A DNA stretch of 64,000 nt from Flavobacterium sp. NKUCC04_CG (GCF_019345525.1 NZ_JAHKRA010000005.1:124001-188000), one strand, 5' to 3'. Shown: positions 44,625 through 54,278, numbered from the stretch's first letter. Numbers and translations are program-made. Notes: generated by a model from the letters alone, not told the origin.

Positions 44625-45620
44625 TTAAATTATTTCATCATATTTTTTCTTATTTCTTAGGAAATACTGCTTGGCAACGCTTTTACAATCATAATAGGAG
44701 AGCAGTTGTTTGGTTGTTCTTTTTTTATAAAAATGTGCTGCTTTATAATAGAAGCCGAAATGCGCCTGCACAATGGCGAAACAGTGCTTCGGTTTTCCTT
44801 CAAATAGAAATTTAAAACCGGCTAAACCGTCCAAACACAGACGAATAAAAATAGTGCCAAACAAATGCTTTGAAGGCAAATTCTTAAGTAACATATATAA
44901 GGAGTTTCGGAAATTGAGATATGTTTTACGAGAATTTTGATAATCTAAAGTCGCTCCGCCAACGTGGTAGATGGTGGATGTTCCGCAATATAGGATTTGA
45001 TGACCCGCATTTTTTGCCCGCCAACACAAATCAATTTCTTCTTGATGTGCAAAGAAATCGACATCAAAGCCATTTAAATCTTCAAAAGTGCTTTTACGAA
45101 TAAAAAAGCAAGCACCAGATGCCCAAAATATTGGTACTATATCATCGTATTGCCCGTGATCCACTTCAATACTGTTAAACACCCTGCCTCGGCAATAAGG
45201 AAACCCATAAGAATCGATAAAACCTCCAGCAGCACCAGCATACTCAAATTTTGACTTGTCCTTATAATCCAAAATTTTTGGTTGAATAATCGAAACAGCT
45301 GTTTCTTTTTCAAAGAGTTCTACAATGGGAACTAACCAGTTTGTAGTTACTTCAACATCGGAGTTCACTAAGGCAAAATAGGGTTCTTCTAACTCTTTTA
45401 GCGCTATATTATAACCCTGAGCATAACCGTAGTTGTCGTTGTTCCGTATAATCTTAACCGTTGGAAAATGATTTAACACATAGGATATAGAATCGTCTGT
45501 AGAGGCATTATCGGCTAAATAAACCGTTGCAGATTGAGAATATTTCACAACGGACGGTAGAAATTCTTCTAATAATTTTTTTCCATTCCAATTTAATATG
45601 ACAATAGCGATTTTTGACAT
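44625..45620 (-). CDS. Family 2 glycosyltransferase
   Basis: A 331-residue GT2 enzyme of the rhamnosyl/galactosyl type (WcaE/Rfb-like). The start has IVILNWNGKKLLEEFLPS; the nucleotide-sugar Asp pair is in ADNASTDDS and the metal-binding motif is in LVNSDVEV. The HQEEIDLCWRAKNAGHQI segment is the ED-type acceptor motif. It has no long membrane helix except a hydrophobic C-terminal half. It ends in a minus-strand run with the HsdR_N-like gene 3 bases upstream; the acceptor is unknown. Confidence 0.93.
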   Translation of the reverse strand: MSKIAIVILNWNGKKLLEEFLPSVVKYSQSATVYLADNASTDDSISYVLNHFPTVKIIRNNDNYGYAQGYNIALKELEEPYFALVNSDVEVTTNWLVPIVELFEKETAVSIIQPKILDYKDKSKFEYAGAAGGFIDSYGFPYCRGRVFNSIEVDHGQYDDIVPIFWASGACFFIRKSTFEDLNGFDVDFFAHQEEIDLCWRAKNAGHQILYCGTSTIYHVGGATLDYQNSRKTYLNFRNSLYMLLKNLPSKHLFGTIFIRLCLDGLAGFKFLFEGKPKHCFAIVQAHFGFYYKAAHFYKKRTTKQLLSYYDCKSVAKQYFLRNKKKYDEII

Positions 45621-45623
45621 TAT

Positions 45624-46076
45624 TTATGGTTTTAAAATGTATAAAGGCAGTTCTGGCAAAAAGTGATATTGCTCCAATTCAAAATCCATTTGACAATAAT
45701 AGTGATTCAATCCGTTGGTTATATATAGTAAATCGGCTTGCAACAACAAATTATATCGAGCAATCTGATCAAAGGTGTTTTGGCTTATTTTAATTTGTGG
45801 TGCCTTGCATTCTATCAATAAAAGTATAGTCCCATTAGGCTTAAACACAACCACATCGTAACGTTTTATTAAATCATTAATTTTAATGACTTTTTCAACA
45901 TTTATCAATTGTTCAGGGTAATTTTTATTGTAAATCAAATCGTGTACCACGTGTTGACGGACCCATTCTTCAGGGGTTAACTGAATAAATTTTTTCCGAA
46001 TGATATCAAAAATAGCTAGCTTATTTTTAGTATTTTTGAAGCGAAATTCAAATGAAGGAAAATTTAATTTTTGCAT
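45624..46076 (-). CDS. Stand-alone HsdR N-terminal (PD-(D/E)XK) nuclease-like protein
   Basis: A 150-residue protein matching only the nuclease part of type I restriction HsdR subunits. The PD-(D/E)XK core appears intact: acidic Asp in KRYDVVVF near residue 74, and Glu-X-Lys in LLIECKAP near residue 90. No helicase, methylase or specificity gene is near, so it is not a restriction system. It is divergent from holA and joined to a glycosyltransferase gene, an order I recall from other flavobacteria. A DNA repair or replication role is inference. Confidence 0.85.
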   Translation of the reverse strand: MQKLNFPSFEFRFKNTKNKLAIFDIIRKKFIQLTPEEWVRQHVVHDLIYNKNYPEQLINVEKVIKINDLIKRYDVVVFKPNGTILLLIECKAPQIKISQNTFDQIARYNLLLQADLLYITNGLNHYYCQMDFELEQYHFLPELPLYILKP

Positions 46077-46127
46077 AAGACAAAGATATTTTTTCTAATG
46101 ACAAAGAACAATTAAACAAAAAATATT

Positions 46128-47132
46128 TTGGATCAGGTAATACAAATTACAAAAGATATCAAAGCAGGAACTATTGCACCCGTTTATTTTTTAATGGGTG
46201 AAGAACCGTATTATATCGATAAATTATCTGAATTTATAGAAAAGAATATTTTGACCGAAGAGGAAAAGAGTTTTAATCAAATGGTTCTTTACGGTAGAGA
46301 CGTTAGCATGCAAGAGATTATATCGAATGCCAAACGCTTTCCGTTGATGGCCGAACGCCAAGTCATTATTGTCAAGGAAGCGCAAGAATTAATCCGAACC
46401 ATCGATCAACTCGACGATTATTTAGAGCATTTACAACCGACAACCGTATTGGTTTTTTGTTATAAATACAAAACCCTTGATAAACGTAAAAAAGTTTACA
46501 AAAACATTCAAAAAAAAGGGGTTCTCTACGAAAGTAAAAAATTGAGAGAATATCAAATTGAGGCTTGGTTAAAACGAGTTATTTCAGGTAAAGGATATAC
46601 GATAGAGCCTAAAGCATCAGCTATGTTGGTTGAATTTTTAGGTACCGATTTAAGTAAAATAGCGAATGAACTCGATAAACTGACGATTATTTTACCCAAA
46701 GGGAGCGCAATCACAGCCGAAGTCGTAGAACACAATATAGGTATTAGCAAAGATTTCAATAATTTTGAAATGATAAAGGCCATTGTTGACCGAGATCAAC
46801 TAAAAGCTTATAAAATCGCACACTATTTTGCTCAAAACAGCAAAAATAACCCGTTGGTTTTGACATTAGGACTGGTTTATTCGTATTTTTCCAAATTGTT
46901 GTTATATCATGGACTTAAAGACAAATCACCTGCTAATGTAGTTAAAAACCTTAAAATCAGCCAATATGGCTTAAAGGATTATGAAATCGGATTTAAAAAT
47001 TATCCGATGCGAAAAGTGAGTCAAATCATTTCGATCCTTAAAGACATCGATTTAAAAAACAAAGGAGTAGGGGCTAGTGCTTTACCACAAGGAGACTTAC
47101 TAAAGGAAATGTTAGCCAAAATTTTTAATTAA
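46128..47132 (+). CDS. holA: DNA polymerase III subunit delta
   Basis: Clamp-loader subunit that opens the beta sliding clamp. It has 334 residues from a TTG start; the opening (DQVIQITKDIKAGTIAPVYFLMGEEPYYID) is conserved in Bacteroidota, so the TTG is preferred over the internal ATG. The AAA+ lid and C-terminal helical collar are present. The start codon is preceded by A-rich sequence; the gap to the divergent HsdR_N gene is 51 bases. Confidence 0.92.
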   Translation: MDQVIQITKDIKAGTIAPVYFLMGEEPYYIDKLSEFIEKNILTEEEKSFNQMVLYGRDVSMQEIISNAKRFPLMAERQVIIVKEAQELIRTIDQLDDYLEHLQPTTVLVFCYKYKTLDKRKKVYKNIQKKGVLYESKKLREYQIEAWLKRVISGKGYTIEPKASAMLVEFLGTDLSKIANELDKLTIILPKGSAITAEVVEHNIGISKDFNNFEMIKAIVDRDQLKAYKIAHYFAQNSKNNPLVLTLGLVYSYFSKLLLYHGLKDKSPANVVKNLKISQYGLKDYEIGFKNYPMRKVSQIISILKDIDLKNKGVGASALPQGDLLKEMLAKIFN

Positions 47133-47143
47133 TCAAGATTAGC

Positions 47144-47332
47144 ATGAGTAAAAACTGGAATAAAAACAAAATCTTGGGATGGGCAACGCTAATTATGATA
47201 GCGATGGGAATAATTTTAATTGCCTTGGGAGCCTTTATTTACAATGAAGTTTCTGGATGGGGATTTGTTGCTGTGGGTGTTGGTTTCTTTGCAAACGCTT
47301 GGGTATTTAGCGCCTTAAAAGGAAGGGTGTAA
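47144..47332 (+). CDS. Small membrane protein, CAL67264-like
   Basis: A 62-residue protein with two helices (LGWATLIMIAMGIILIALGAF and a Gly-rich second helix). Its pattern WATLIMIAMG...GWGFVAVGVGFFANAWVFSALKGRV matches my memory of the CAL67264 family of small flavobacterial membrane proteins. It lies 11 bases after holA and is probably co-transcribed. Function unknown. Confidence 0.8.
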   Translation: MSKNWNKNKILGWATLIMIAMGIILIALGAFIYNEVSGWGFVAVGVGFFANAWVFSALKGRV

Positions 47333-47352
47333 ACCCAATCTAGTAGGAATAT

Positions 47353-47393
47353 AACACAAAAGATTGGTGTATTTCCAATCTTTTGTGTTTTTA
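47353..47393. terminator. Bidirectional terminator
   Basis: AACACAAAAGATTGG ... CCAATCTTTTGTGTT, a 15-bp stem flanked by T5. Confidence 0.9.
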
Positions 47394-47407
47394 ATGATTT
47401 ACAACAT

Positions 47408-47620
47408 TTATATCATATCGTACTCCAGTTGATTGTGATACAATCTTATGGTACCGTTTTCCAAGGTAACCAAAAGTTTTCCATGTTCTGCCCACACGGC
47501 ATTTGTCACTACATCACCAATATGCATCACCATTTCAGTTCCGTCCGTATTTTTCAAGTGCACATTGGATTTATCAACGACAATAATATTGGCACTGATT
47601 AATTTTATATTAAATTCCAT
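47408..47620 (-). CDS. Small conserved-type protein of unknown function
   Basis: A 70-residue protein with a beta-rich, SH3-like texture (NIIVVDKSNVHLKN, MHIGDVVTNAVWAEHGKLLVTLENGTIRLYH). No family recognised. ATG 47620 was preferred; a GTG five codons upstream (47635) is possible. It is monocistronic, ending at the shared terminator. Confidence 0.6.
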   Translation of the reverse strand: MEFNIKLISANIIVVDKSNVHLKNTDGTEMVMHIGDVVTNAVWAEHGKLLVTLENGTIRLYHNQLEYDMI

Positions 47621-47970
47621 AGGTATATTTTTCACTAATTTAATTAAAAAAAGCCTACTTTAGTTAAAGAGGCTTGGCAATTTTTTTAACCACTGAAAAC
47701 CAGTATGTTCCCAGGGCACATCTTTCATAATTAGTTTGACAATGCCCAATTTAAGGCCACTCTAACGTTTTTTTTATCCTCAAAACCGAAATCTGGCTTG
47801 ATTTTTTTATGCTTAAAAAATCAATGTATAAGGCTTTATTTCCTCTGATGTGATTGTATTAAAAATCAACTATTAGTAAAAGCCCCAACGGGATGATCCT
47901 ATTCGCAAACGAATTGCGGTATACCTACTTAGAATAGAACTTTAAATTTCTTTTATCGCAAATAATGTGC
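47621..47970. other. Intergenic region before ettA
   Basis: No supported gene. Short unrecognised minus-strand reading frames occur here, none with convincing family features. Confidence 0.4.
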
Positions 47971-47978
47971 TAATTTTG
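47971..47978 (+). promoter_or_regulatory. -7 promoter box of ettA
   Basis: TAATTTTG, a perfect TAnnTTTG, 64 bases before the ettA start. Confidence 0.55.
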
Positions 47979-48042
47979 ATTTTTTAGAAAAGCGAATAAA
48001 AAACCATTTTAAAAAAACACATAAAAACTAATAAAACATTGT

Positions 48043-49731
48043 ATGTCAGACGATAAAAAAGTTATTTTTTCAATGTCGAAGCTGAGTAAAACTTATTCTT
48101 CGACCAATAAACAAGTGTTGAAAGATATTTACTTAAGCTTTTTCTACGGAGCTAAGATTGGTATTTTAGGACTTAACGGTTCAGGAAAATCCTCTTTGCT
48201 TAAAATTATTGCAGGAGTTGATAAAAATTATCAAGGAGATGTAGTTTTTGCACCGGGATATACGGTGGGTTATTTAGAACAAGAGCCTATTTTAGATGAA
48301 ACCAAGACCGTTATTGAAATCGTAAAGGAAGGTGCGGCAGAAATTGTAGCTGTATTGGAAGAGTTCAATAAAATCAACGATATGTTTGGACTTCCAGAGG
48401 TTTATGAAGATGCAGATAAAATGCAAAAATTAATGGACCAACAGGCGGTTTTACAAGATAAGATCGACGCTGCTGGAGGATGGGAATTGGAAACCAAATT
48501 GGAAATTGCAATGGATGCCTTAAGAACACCAGAGCCAGATACGCCAATTAATATATTATCAGGTGGGGAGCGCAGACGTGTGGCGCTATGTCGATTGTTA
48601 TTACAACAACCCGATGTTTTGTTACTAGATGAGCCTACCAACCACTTAGATGCCGAATCGGTATTGTGGTTAGAACAACATTTACAACAATATCCAGGTA
48701 CTGTTATTGCCGTAACGCATGATAGATACTTTTTGGATAATGTTGCAGGTTGGATTTTAGAACTAGACCGTGGGGAAGGAATTCCATGGAAAGGAAATTA
48801 CAGTTCTTGGTTAGATCAAAAATCAACCCGTTTAAGACAAGAAGAAAAAATAGCTTCTAAACGTAGGAAAAACTTAGAACGCGAATTGGATTGGGTACGC
48901 CAAGGTGCTAAAGGACGTCAAACCAAGCAAAAAGCGCGTTTACAGAATTACGACAAATTGTTAAATGAAGATCAAAAATCTTTAGAAGAGAATCTGGAAA
49001 TATACATTCCAAATGGTCCTCGTTTGGGAACTCAAGTTATTGAAGCCAAACACGTATCTAAAGCTTTTGGAGATAAATTATTGTACGAAGATTTAAACTT
49101 CACTTTACCACAAGCGGGAATTGTTGGTATTATCGGACCCAACGGTGCTGGTAAATCAACTATTTTCAGAATGATCATGAACGAACAAACTCCCGATTCC
49201 GGTTCTTTTGACATCGGAGAAACGGTTAAAATTGCTTATGTAGATCAATCGCATAGCAATATTGATCCAGAAAAAACCATCTGGGAGAACTTCTGTGACG
49301 GTCAGGAATTGATCATGATGGGAGGAAGACAAGTAAACTCTAGAGCTTATTTAAGCCGTTTTAATTTCGCAGGTTCTGATCAAAACAAAAAAGTAGCTAC
49401 TTTGTCCGGTGGTGAGCGTAACCGTTTGCATTTAGCCATGACCTTAAAAGAAGAAGGAAACGTCTTGTTACTCGATGAGCCTACCAACGACTTAGATGTA
49501 AATACGTTGCGTGCTTTGGAAGAAGGTTTGGATAACTTTGCCGGTTGTGCGGTAATCATTTCTCACGATAGATGGTTCCTAGATCGTGTTTGTACGCATA
49601 TATTAGCGTTTGAAAACGACTCTCAAGTTTATTTCTTTGAAGGTTCCTTCTCTGAATATGAAGAAAATCGTAAAAAACGTTTTGGTGATGTAGCTCCAAC
49701 ACGTGTTAAATACAAAAAATTAATTCGATAG
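48043..49731 (+). CDS. ettA: Energy-dependent translational throttle protein EttA (ABC-F)
   Basis: An ABC-F ATPase that binds the ribosomal E site and couples translation to ATP level. It has 562 residues with two ABC domains: Walker A GLNGSGKS (43-50) and GPNGAGKS; signatures LSGGERRR and LSGGERNR; and Walker B LLLDEPTNHLDAE and LLLDEPTNDLDVN. The linker has the basic arm RQGAKGRQTKQKARLQNY. Length and motif order equal E. coli EttA. It has its own promoter and terminator. Confidence 0.96.
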   Translation: MSDDKKVIFSMSKLSKTYSSTNKQVLKDIYLSFFYGAKIGILGLNGSGKSSLLKIIAGVDKNYQGDVVFAPGYTVGYLEQEPILDETKTVIEIVKEGAAEIVAVLEEFNKINDMFGLPEVYEDADKMQKLMDQQAVLQDKIDAAGGWELETKLEIAMDALRTPEPDTPINILSGGERRRVALCRLLLQQPDVLLLDEPTNHLDAESVLWLEQHLQQYPGTVIAVTHDRYFLDNVAGWILELDRGEGIPWKGNYSSWLDQKSTRLRQEEKIASKRRKNLERELDWVRQGAKGRQTKQKARLQNYDKLLNEDQKSLEENLEIYIPNGPRLGTQVIEAKHVSKAFGDKLLYEDLNFTLPQAGIVGIIGPNGAGKSTIFRMIMNEQTPDSGSFDIGETVKIAYVDQSHSNIDPEKTIWENFCDGQELIMMGGRQVNSRAYLSRFNFAGSDQNKKVATLSGGERNRLHLAMTLKEEGNVLLLDEPTNDLDVNTLRALEEGLDNFAGCAVIISHDRWFLDRVCTHILAFENDSQVYFFEGSFSEYEENRKKRFGDVAPTRVKYKKLIR

Positions 49732-49761
49732 TTATTATTGCAACTGTCGCTATATTATACT

Positions 49762-49800
49762 AAAAAGAGGTCGTTATTTGAAATACGACCTCTTTTTTTT
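49762..49800 (+). terminator. Terminator of ettA
   Basis: AAGAGGTCGt ... aCGACCTCTT followed by T8. Confidence 0.85.
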
Positions 49801-49907
49801 ATGATTAAATATCTCGAATAATACCTTTGAATCAAATACGCACAACAATTTAATACAAATCAATCTTATCGTTGACCGCCTTGTAGTCGGATTTCTAAGG
49901 AATGTTT

Positions 49908-50066
49908 TTATTGTTGAAGCTTCAATTCTTTTAAAACTGTATTTAATAGACTATTAAACTCCTGAGGTTTTTCCAGCATGGGATAATGCCCCGTTCCCTT
50001 AATGATTACGCCGTGATAATCCTTAAAGTATTTAGTATTATTATTTATATCATGGATAGGATGTTT
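49908..50066 (-). pseudogene. Alpha/beta-hydrolase C-terminal remnant
   Basis: The minus strand encodes 52 residues starting KHPIHDIN without a start codon; a stop lies just upstream in frame. It then reads VIIKGTGHYPMLEKPQEFNS and LLNTVLKEL before its stop, the typical end of alpha/beta-hydrolase esterases in which GHYPMLE carries the catalytic His. The domain body with the nucleophile is absent, so this is a dead tail of a deleted gene. Confidence 0.75.
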
Positions 50067-50104
50067 AATTAACTATTTAAATAGCCGCTATGTAAACTGC
50101 CCAT

Positions 50105-50632
50105 CTAACTCAATAAAATACGGGCTTCTTCCTTAACACTAATTAGGGCAGAAGCAATAGGATTGCTATCGTTAAAAGAATGTTTAAGTAAGGCCTGACG
50201 TAAATCATTGGCATCGCGATTACTGCTTAGAGCTGCTTGCGTACGAATTTCCTGTAGCAATTTACTTTTACTGTTTCGAACGGTATTCCAAAGATTTTCG
50301 GATATGTATATTTGTTGAGATAGATTATATTCAAACTCTTGTTCTATATGTTGTACCAATAGGGTTTCATAAGCCGATTTTTCCATCGAAATTGGAGCGA
50401 TTCTCACCAATAAATTTCTAAGGTCATTACGTTCTAAAAACAGCGTTAAACGTTCGTAAGCTTGTAAGCGCAAATTAAACTTATCTTTTTCCAGATTCTG
50501 TATCGGTACCGCAATCGCATCTCGCTTGTTGTTTTGCTTAACAAATTCAGAGAAATAAAAGTAGGCGATAGCTCCAGTTACTATGGCGGGAAAGGTATAA
50601 GAAAAGGTCTCTATTAAAAAATCAAACTGCAT
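50105..50632 (-). CDS. Membrane-anchored helical protein of unknown function
   Basis: A 175-residue protein with a single N-terminal membrane helix (about 12-28) and a long helical cytoplasmic or periplasmic region. Family not recognised with certainty; similar genes are frequently adjacent to a uvrD-type helicase in flavobacteria. It is divergent from that helicase gene (127-base gap). Confidence 0.78.
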   Translation of the reverse strand: MQFDFLIETFSYTFPAIVTGAIAYFYFSEFVKQNNKRDAIAVPIQNLEKDKFNLRLQAYERLTLFLERNDLRNLLVRIAPISMEKSAYETLLVQHIEQEFEYNLSQQIYISENLWNTVRNSKSKLLQEIRTQAALSSNRDANDLRQALLKHSFNDSNPIASALISVKEEARILLS

Positions 50633-50711
50633 AAATTCAAACGGTTTTAGTATCTGTCAAAATAAGCAATATTTTACTAGATTATCAAAACTTTTTTATA
50701 CAACTAAAAAC

Positions 50712-50742
50712 TTGTTATAACCACCTAGGAATAGTATTTTTG
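50712..50742 (+). promoter_or_regulatory. Promoter of the UvrD-type helicase gene
   Basis: TTG (50712-50714), 20 bases, TATTTTTG (50735-50742), 17 bases before the start codon. Confidence 0.7.
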
Positions 50743-50759
50743 ACCTTTGGATCGAAACT

Positions 50760-53090
50760 ATGCAAAACTATATAAGTCAATTGAATGAGGCGCAGCAAGC
50801 GCCTGTATTACAGAAAGATGGGCCAATGATTGTTATCGCTGGAGCAGGCTCGGGAAAAACCCGAGTTTTGACTTTGCGCATTGCCTATTTGATGAACCAA
50901 GGAGTCGATGCCTTTAATATACTTTCGCTAACCTTTACGAATAAGGCTGCACGAGAGATGAAAACGCGTATTTCTCAAATAGTGGGAAGTTCCGAAGCAA
51001 AGAATCTTTGGATGGGAACCTTTCACTCCGTATTTGCTAAAATATTGCGTTCAGAAGCTGATAAGTTAGGATATCCTTCCAATTTTACCATTTATGATTC
51101 TCAAGACAGCTTGCGACTCATCGGTCAAATTATTAAAGAGATGCAATTGGATCGTGATGTATATAAGCCCAAACAAGTATTGAGTCGCATATCCTCGTTT
51201 AAAAACAGTTTGATTACGGTTAAAGCCTATTACGACAATGCCGATTTACAAGAGGCTGATGCCATGAGTAAAAAGCCGCGTATGGGTGAGATTTACCAAA
51301 ATTACGTGGACCGTTGTTTTAAATCTGGAGCGATGGACTTTGACGATTTATTATTGAAAACCAACGAACTCTTGACGCGTTTTCCCGATGTGTTAATGAA
51401 GTATCAGGATCGTTTTCGATATATCTTGGTCGATGAGTACCAAGATACCAATCATTCACAGTACTTAATCGTTCGGGCCTTATCCGATCGTTTTCAGAAT
51501 ATATGTGTAGTGGGTGATGACGCTCAAAGTATCTATGCTTTTCGCGGTGCGAATATCAATAATATATTAAACTTTCAAAAGGATTACGACAACGTACAAA
51601 CCTATCGTTTGGAGCAAAATTACCGATCGTCTAAAAACATTGTGGAAGCTGCAAATACCATAATCGATAAAAATAAAGTCAAACTAGAGAAAATAGTATG
51701 GACTGCTAATGATTTTGGACCCAAAATAAAAGTACATCGTTCGTTAACCGACGGAGAAGAAGGTCGATTTGTTGCCGGAACCATTTTCGAAGAAAAAATG
51801 CGTAACCAACAAAAAAATGGTGATTTTGCCATTTTATATCGTACCAATGCCCAATCGCGCGCTATGGAGGATGCCTTGAGGAAACGCGATATTCCATACC
51901 GTATCTATGGTGGACTATCTTTCTACCAACGTAAAGAAATCAAAGATGTATTGAGTTATTTGCGTTTGGTCATCAACCCAAAAGATGAAGAAGCCTTGGT
52001 TCGTGTAATCAATTACCCTGCACGAGGTATCGGGCATACTACTATTGACAAATTGACTATTGCTGCCAATCACTACAAGCGGTCTATTTATGAAATTATG
52101 GAACATATCGATAAGATTGACCTTAAGATTACAGCCGGGACCAAGAATAAATTGACTGATTTTGTCAATATGATTAAGAGTTTTCAAATTTTAAATGAAA
52201 ATCAAGACGCTTATTTCCTTACCGATCACGTAGCTAAAAAATCGGGTTTGGTACAAGAATTAAAAAAAGATGGTACTCCTGAGGGAATTACCAAAATGGA
52301 AAACATAGAAGAATTACTCAACGGTATTAAAGACTTTACAGAAGGGCAAAAAGAAGTAGATGGTGCACGTGGAGCTTTAAGTGAGTTTATGGAAGATGTT
52401 GCCTTAGCAACGGATTTGGATAACGATAAGGGCGATGACGACCGAGTGGCCTTAATGACCATCCACTTAGCCAAAGGACTTGAATTCCCTACCGTTTTTT
52501 GCGTTGGAATGGAAGAAGACCTATTTCCGAGCGCCATGAGTATGAGTACACGTAGTGAATTGGAAGAGGAGCGAAGACTGTTTTATGTAGCCTTAACACG
52601 TGCCGAACATCAGGCTTATTTGACTTATGCCCAATCGCGTTACCGCTGGGGGAAATTGGTAGATAGTGAGCCATCTCGTTTTATTGAAGAAATCGATTCA
52701 CAATATTTGGAGTATTTAACCCCTACAGAAACGAATTATCGATACAAATCGCGTATTAATAGCGATATTTTTGGCGATGTAGACAAATCGAAATTACGCC
52801 AACAAAAACCAGAAAGCGGTACACCGCCAAGCAATCTACCACAGCAAGATAAGGTAGATTATAATATTCGTAGATTAAAACCGATGCCTTCTAACGCAAT
52901 GCTTTCAGCCAAATCAGCTGTAGATTATGGCTTAGAAGTTGGGCAAATTGTCATGCACGAACGTTTTGGAAAAGGACAAATTGTAAACCTAGAAGGTGCC
53001 GGTGCAGATAAAAAGGCAGAAATCAAATTTGATGTAGGCGGGCTAAAAAAATTACTACTGAGATTTGCAAAATTGCAAATTTTAGGTTAA
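50760..53090 (+). CDS. UvrD/PcrA-type 3'-5' DNA helicase
   Basis: Superfamily I helicase for excision repair and removal of RecA. It has 776 residues. Motif I is GAGSGKT (28-34), motif Ia is LSLTFTNKAAREMK, motif II is VDEYQDTN near residue 225, motif III is VVGDDAQSIYAFRGA, and motifs V-VI are LMTIHLAKGLEF and RRLFYVALTRAE. A C-terminal Tudor-like tail (ERFGKGQIVNLEG) binds RNA polymerase in PcrA. The gene heads a unit with the Sua5-type gene 28 bases later. Confidence 0.96.
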   Translation: MQNYISQLNEAQQAPVLQKDGPMIVIAGAGSGKTRVLTLRIAYLMNQGVDAFNILSLTFTNKAAREMKTRISQIVGSSEAKNLWMGTFHSVFAKILRSEADKLGYPSNFTIYDSQDSLRLIGQIIKEMQLDRDVYKPKQVLSRISSFKNSLITVKAYYDNADLQEADAMSKKPRMGEIYQNYVDRCFKSGAMDFDDLLLKTNELLTRFPDVLMKYQDRFRYILVDEYQDTNHSQYLIVRALSDRFQNICVVGDDAQSIYAFRGANINNILNFQKDYDNVQTYRLEQNYRSSKNIVEAANTIIDKNKVKLEKIVWTANDFGPKIKVHRSLTDGEEGRFVAGTIFEEKMRNQQKNGDFAILYRTNAQSRAMEDALRKRDIPYRIYGGLSFYQRKEIKDVLSYLRLVINPKDEEALVRVINYPARGIGHTTIDKLTIAANHYKRSIYEIMEHIDKIDLKITAGTKNKLTDFVNMIKSFQILNENQDAYFLTDHVAKKSGLVQELKKDGTPEGITKMENIEELLNGIKDFTEGQKEVDGARGALSEFMEDVALATDLDNDKGDDDRVALMTIHLAKGLEFPTVFCVGMEEDLFPSAMSMSTRSELEEERRLFYVALTRAEHQAYLTYAQSRYRWGKLVDSEPSRFIEEIDSQYLEYLTPTETNYRYKSRINSDIFGDVDKSKLRQQKPESGTPPSNLPQQDKVDYNIRRLKPMPSNAMLSAKSAVDYGLEVGQIVMHERFGKGQIVNLEGAGADKKAEIKFDVGGLKKLLLRFAKLQILG

Positions 53091-53118
53091 CTTATAGGAT
53101 GAATAAACACGGAATATT

Positions 53119-53739
53119 ATGGCGAAATTTATTAAAATTTATCCCGATAACCCCAATGCAAAAGAGATTGCAAAGGTAGTAACTGTGCTGCGAAATGGCG
53201 GTCTTGTGATCTATCCGACCGATACTGTTTACGGTTTGGGATGCGATATTACCAATACTAAAGCACTGGAAAAAATAGCGCGAATCAAAGGAATTAAGTT
53301 AGACAAGGCCAATTTTTCATTTGTTTGCCACGATTTGAGCAATATATCCGATTATGTTAAACAAATAGAAACAGCCACTTTTAAAATTCTAAAACGCAGT
53401 TTACCTGGTCCATACACTTTTATTCTTCCGGGTAATAATAATTTACCTAAGGAGTTTAAAAAGAAGAAAACAGTAGGTATTCGTGTTCCCGATAACAGTA
53501 TCGCTTTGGAACTGGTTCGACAATTGGGAAATCCCATTGTATCGACTTCCATTTACGATGAAGATACCTTAGTTGAATATACCACCGATCCCGAATTGAT
53601 CTTTGAAAAATGGCAAAATATCGTCGATGTAGTTATTGACGGCGGATTTGGAGATAATCAACCTTCAACCATTATAGACTTATCTGGTCCTGAACCCGAA
53701 GTTATCAGAGAAGGTAAAGGAAGTATTGATATTTTCTAG
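53119..53739 (+). CDS. L-threonylcarbamoyladenylate synthase (YrdC/Sua5 family)
   Basis: Makes the precursor of the t6A modification of tRNA from threonine, bicarbonate and ATP. It has 206 residues with the YrdC core: YPTDTVYGLG near residue 34, the lysine/arginine path KGIKLDKANFSF and KKKTVGIRVPDN, and the late STIIDLS. It is of the short YciO/YrdC length, without a Sua5 C-terminal domain. Co-transcription with the helicase is likely. Confidence 0.9.
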   Translation: MAKFIKIYPDNPNAKEIAKVVTVLRNGGLVIYPTDTVYGLGCDITNTKALEKIARIKGIKLDKANFSFVCHDLSNISDYVKQIETATFKILKRSLPGPYTFILPGNNNLPKEFKKKKTVGIRVPDNSIALELVRQLGNPIVSTSIYDEDTLVEYTTDPELIFEKWQNIVDVVIDGGFGDNQPSTIIDLSGPEPEVIREGKGSIDIF

Positions 53740-53748
53740 AAAATAAAA

Positions 53749-53777
53749 GTAACCGTCTCACAACTCGAGACGGTTAA
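53749..53777. terminator. Hairpin terminator after the threonylcarbamoyladenylate synthase gene
   Basis: AACCGTCTC-acaactc-GAGACGGTT, 9-bp perfect stem 10 bases beyond the stop; weak T-tract on plus, a T-rich run on minus. Confidence 0.65.
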
Positions 53778-54278
53778 ATAACCCTTTCACCATCACATCG
53801 GCACATCTTTTAGTAAGTAGCCCTAATTCATGCTATTAAGTCACTTTGTTTTATCATTAAAATTAGTTTTAAGGTATTCTTAGCACGATTTAGTCCATAC
53901 AATCAATAGTGAATATAGGGTTTTATCAGATTTTAAATACCGGAAAAACCGACTATAAAAAATCCAAAGTTTACAAGGCACTACTTTTCTAATGTTGGAA
54001 GCAAGTTTTACGTTTTTTATAAAAAATTACATCTAGTCGATTGGTATTTAGCACATTTCACTTGGCATCTGGTTACTTTCAAACACTGGTATTATAATTT
54101 AGCCTCAACAATGGAACAACTCCCTGATTCGTGCGCATAATAAAACTGCGAATACGGAAATTAAAACGACTAAGATGGTTGCAAAAAAAATGGCAAAACA
54201 ATAGATTACTTCCCTAAATAGAAACATTCAAAAAACAGATAAGTAGTAAAAATATTAGGCTTTTCCATTGAAGTTTGT
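53778..54278. other. 500-base intergenic region before sucC
   Basis: No supported gene. A start-less frame is open at about 53934-54140; its translation is unrecognised. The sucC promoter is at the right end. Confidence 0.4.

Noticed and set aside
45624..46076. Reading the HsdR_N gene as part of a restriction system
   Set aside because: No HsdM, HsdS or helicase domain nearby; the protein is only the nuclease part and is linked to holA.
47643..47930. Possible small gene fragments on minus before ettA
   Set aside because: Two short frames look protein-like, but I recognise no family and they are under 30 codons.
53934..54140. About 68 open codons on plus before sucC
   Set aside because: No start, tryptophan-rich but unrecognised; chance run most likely.
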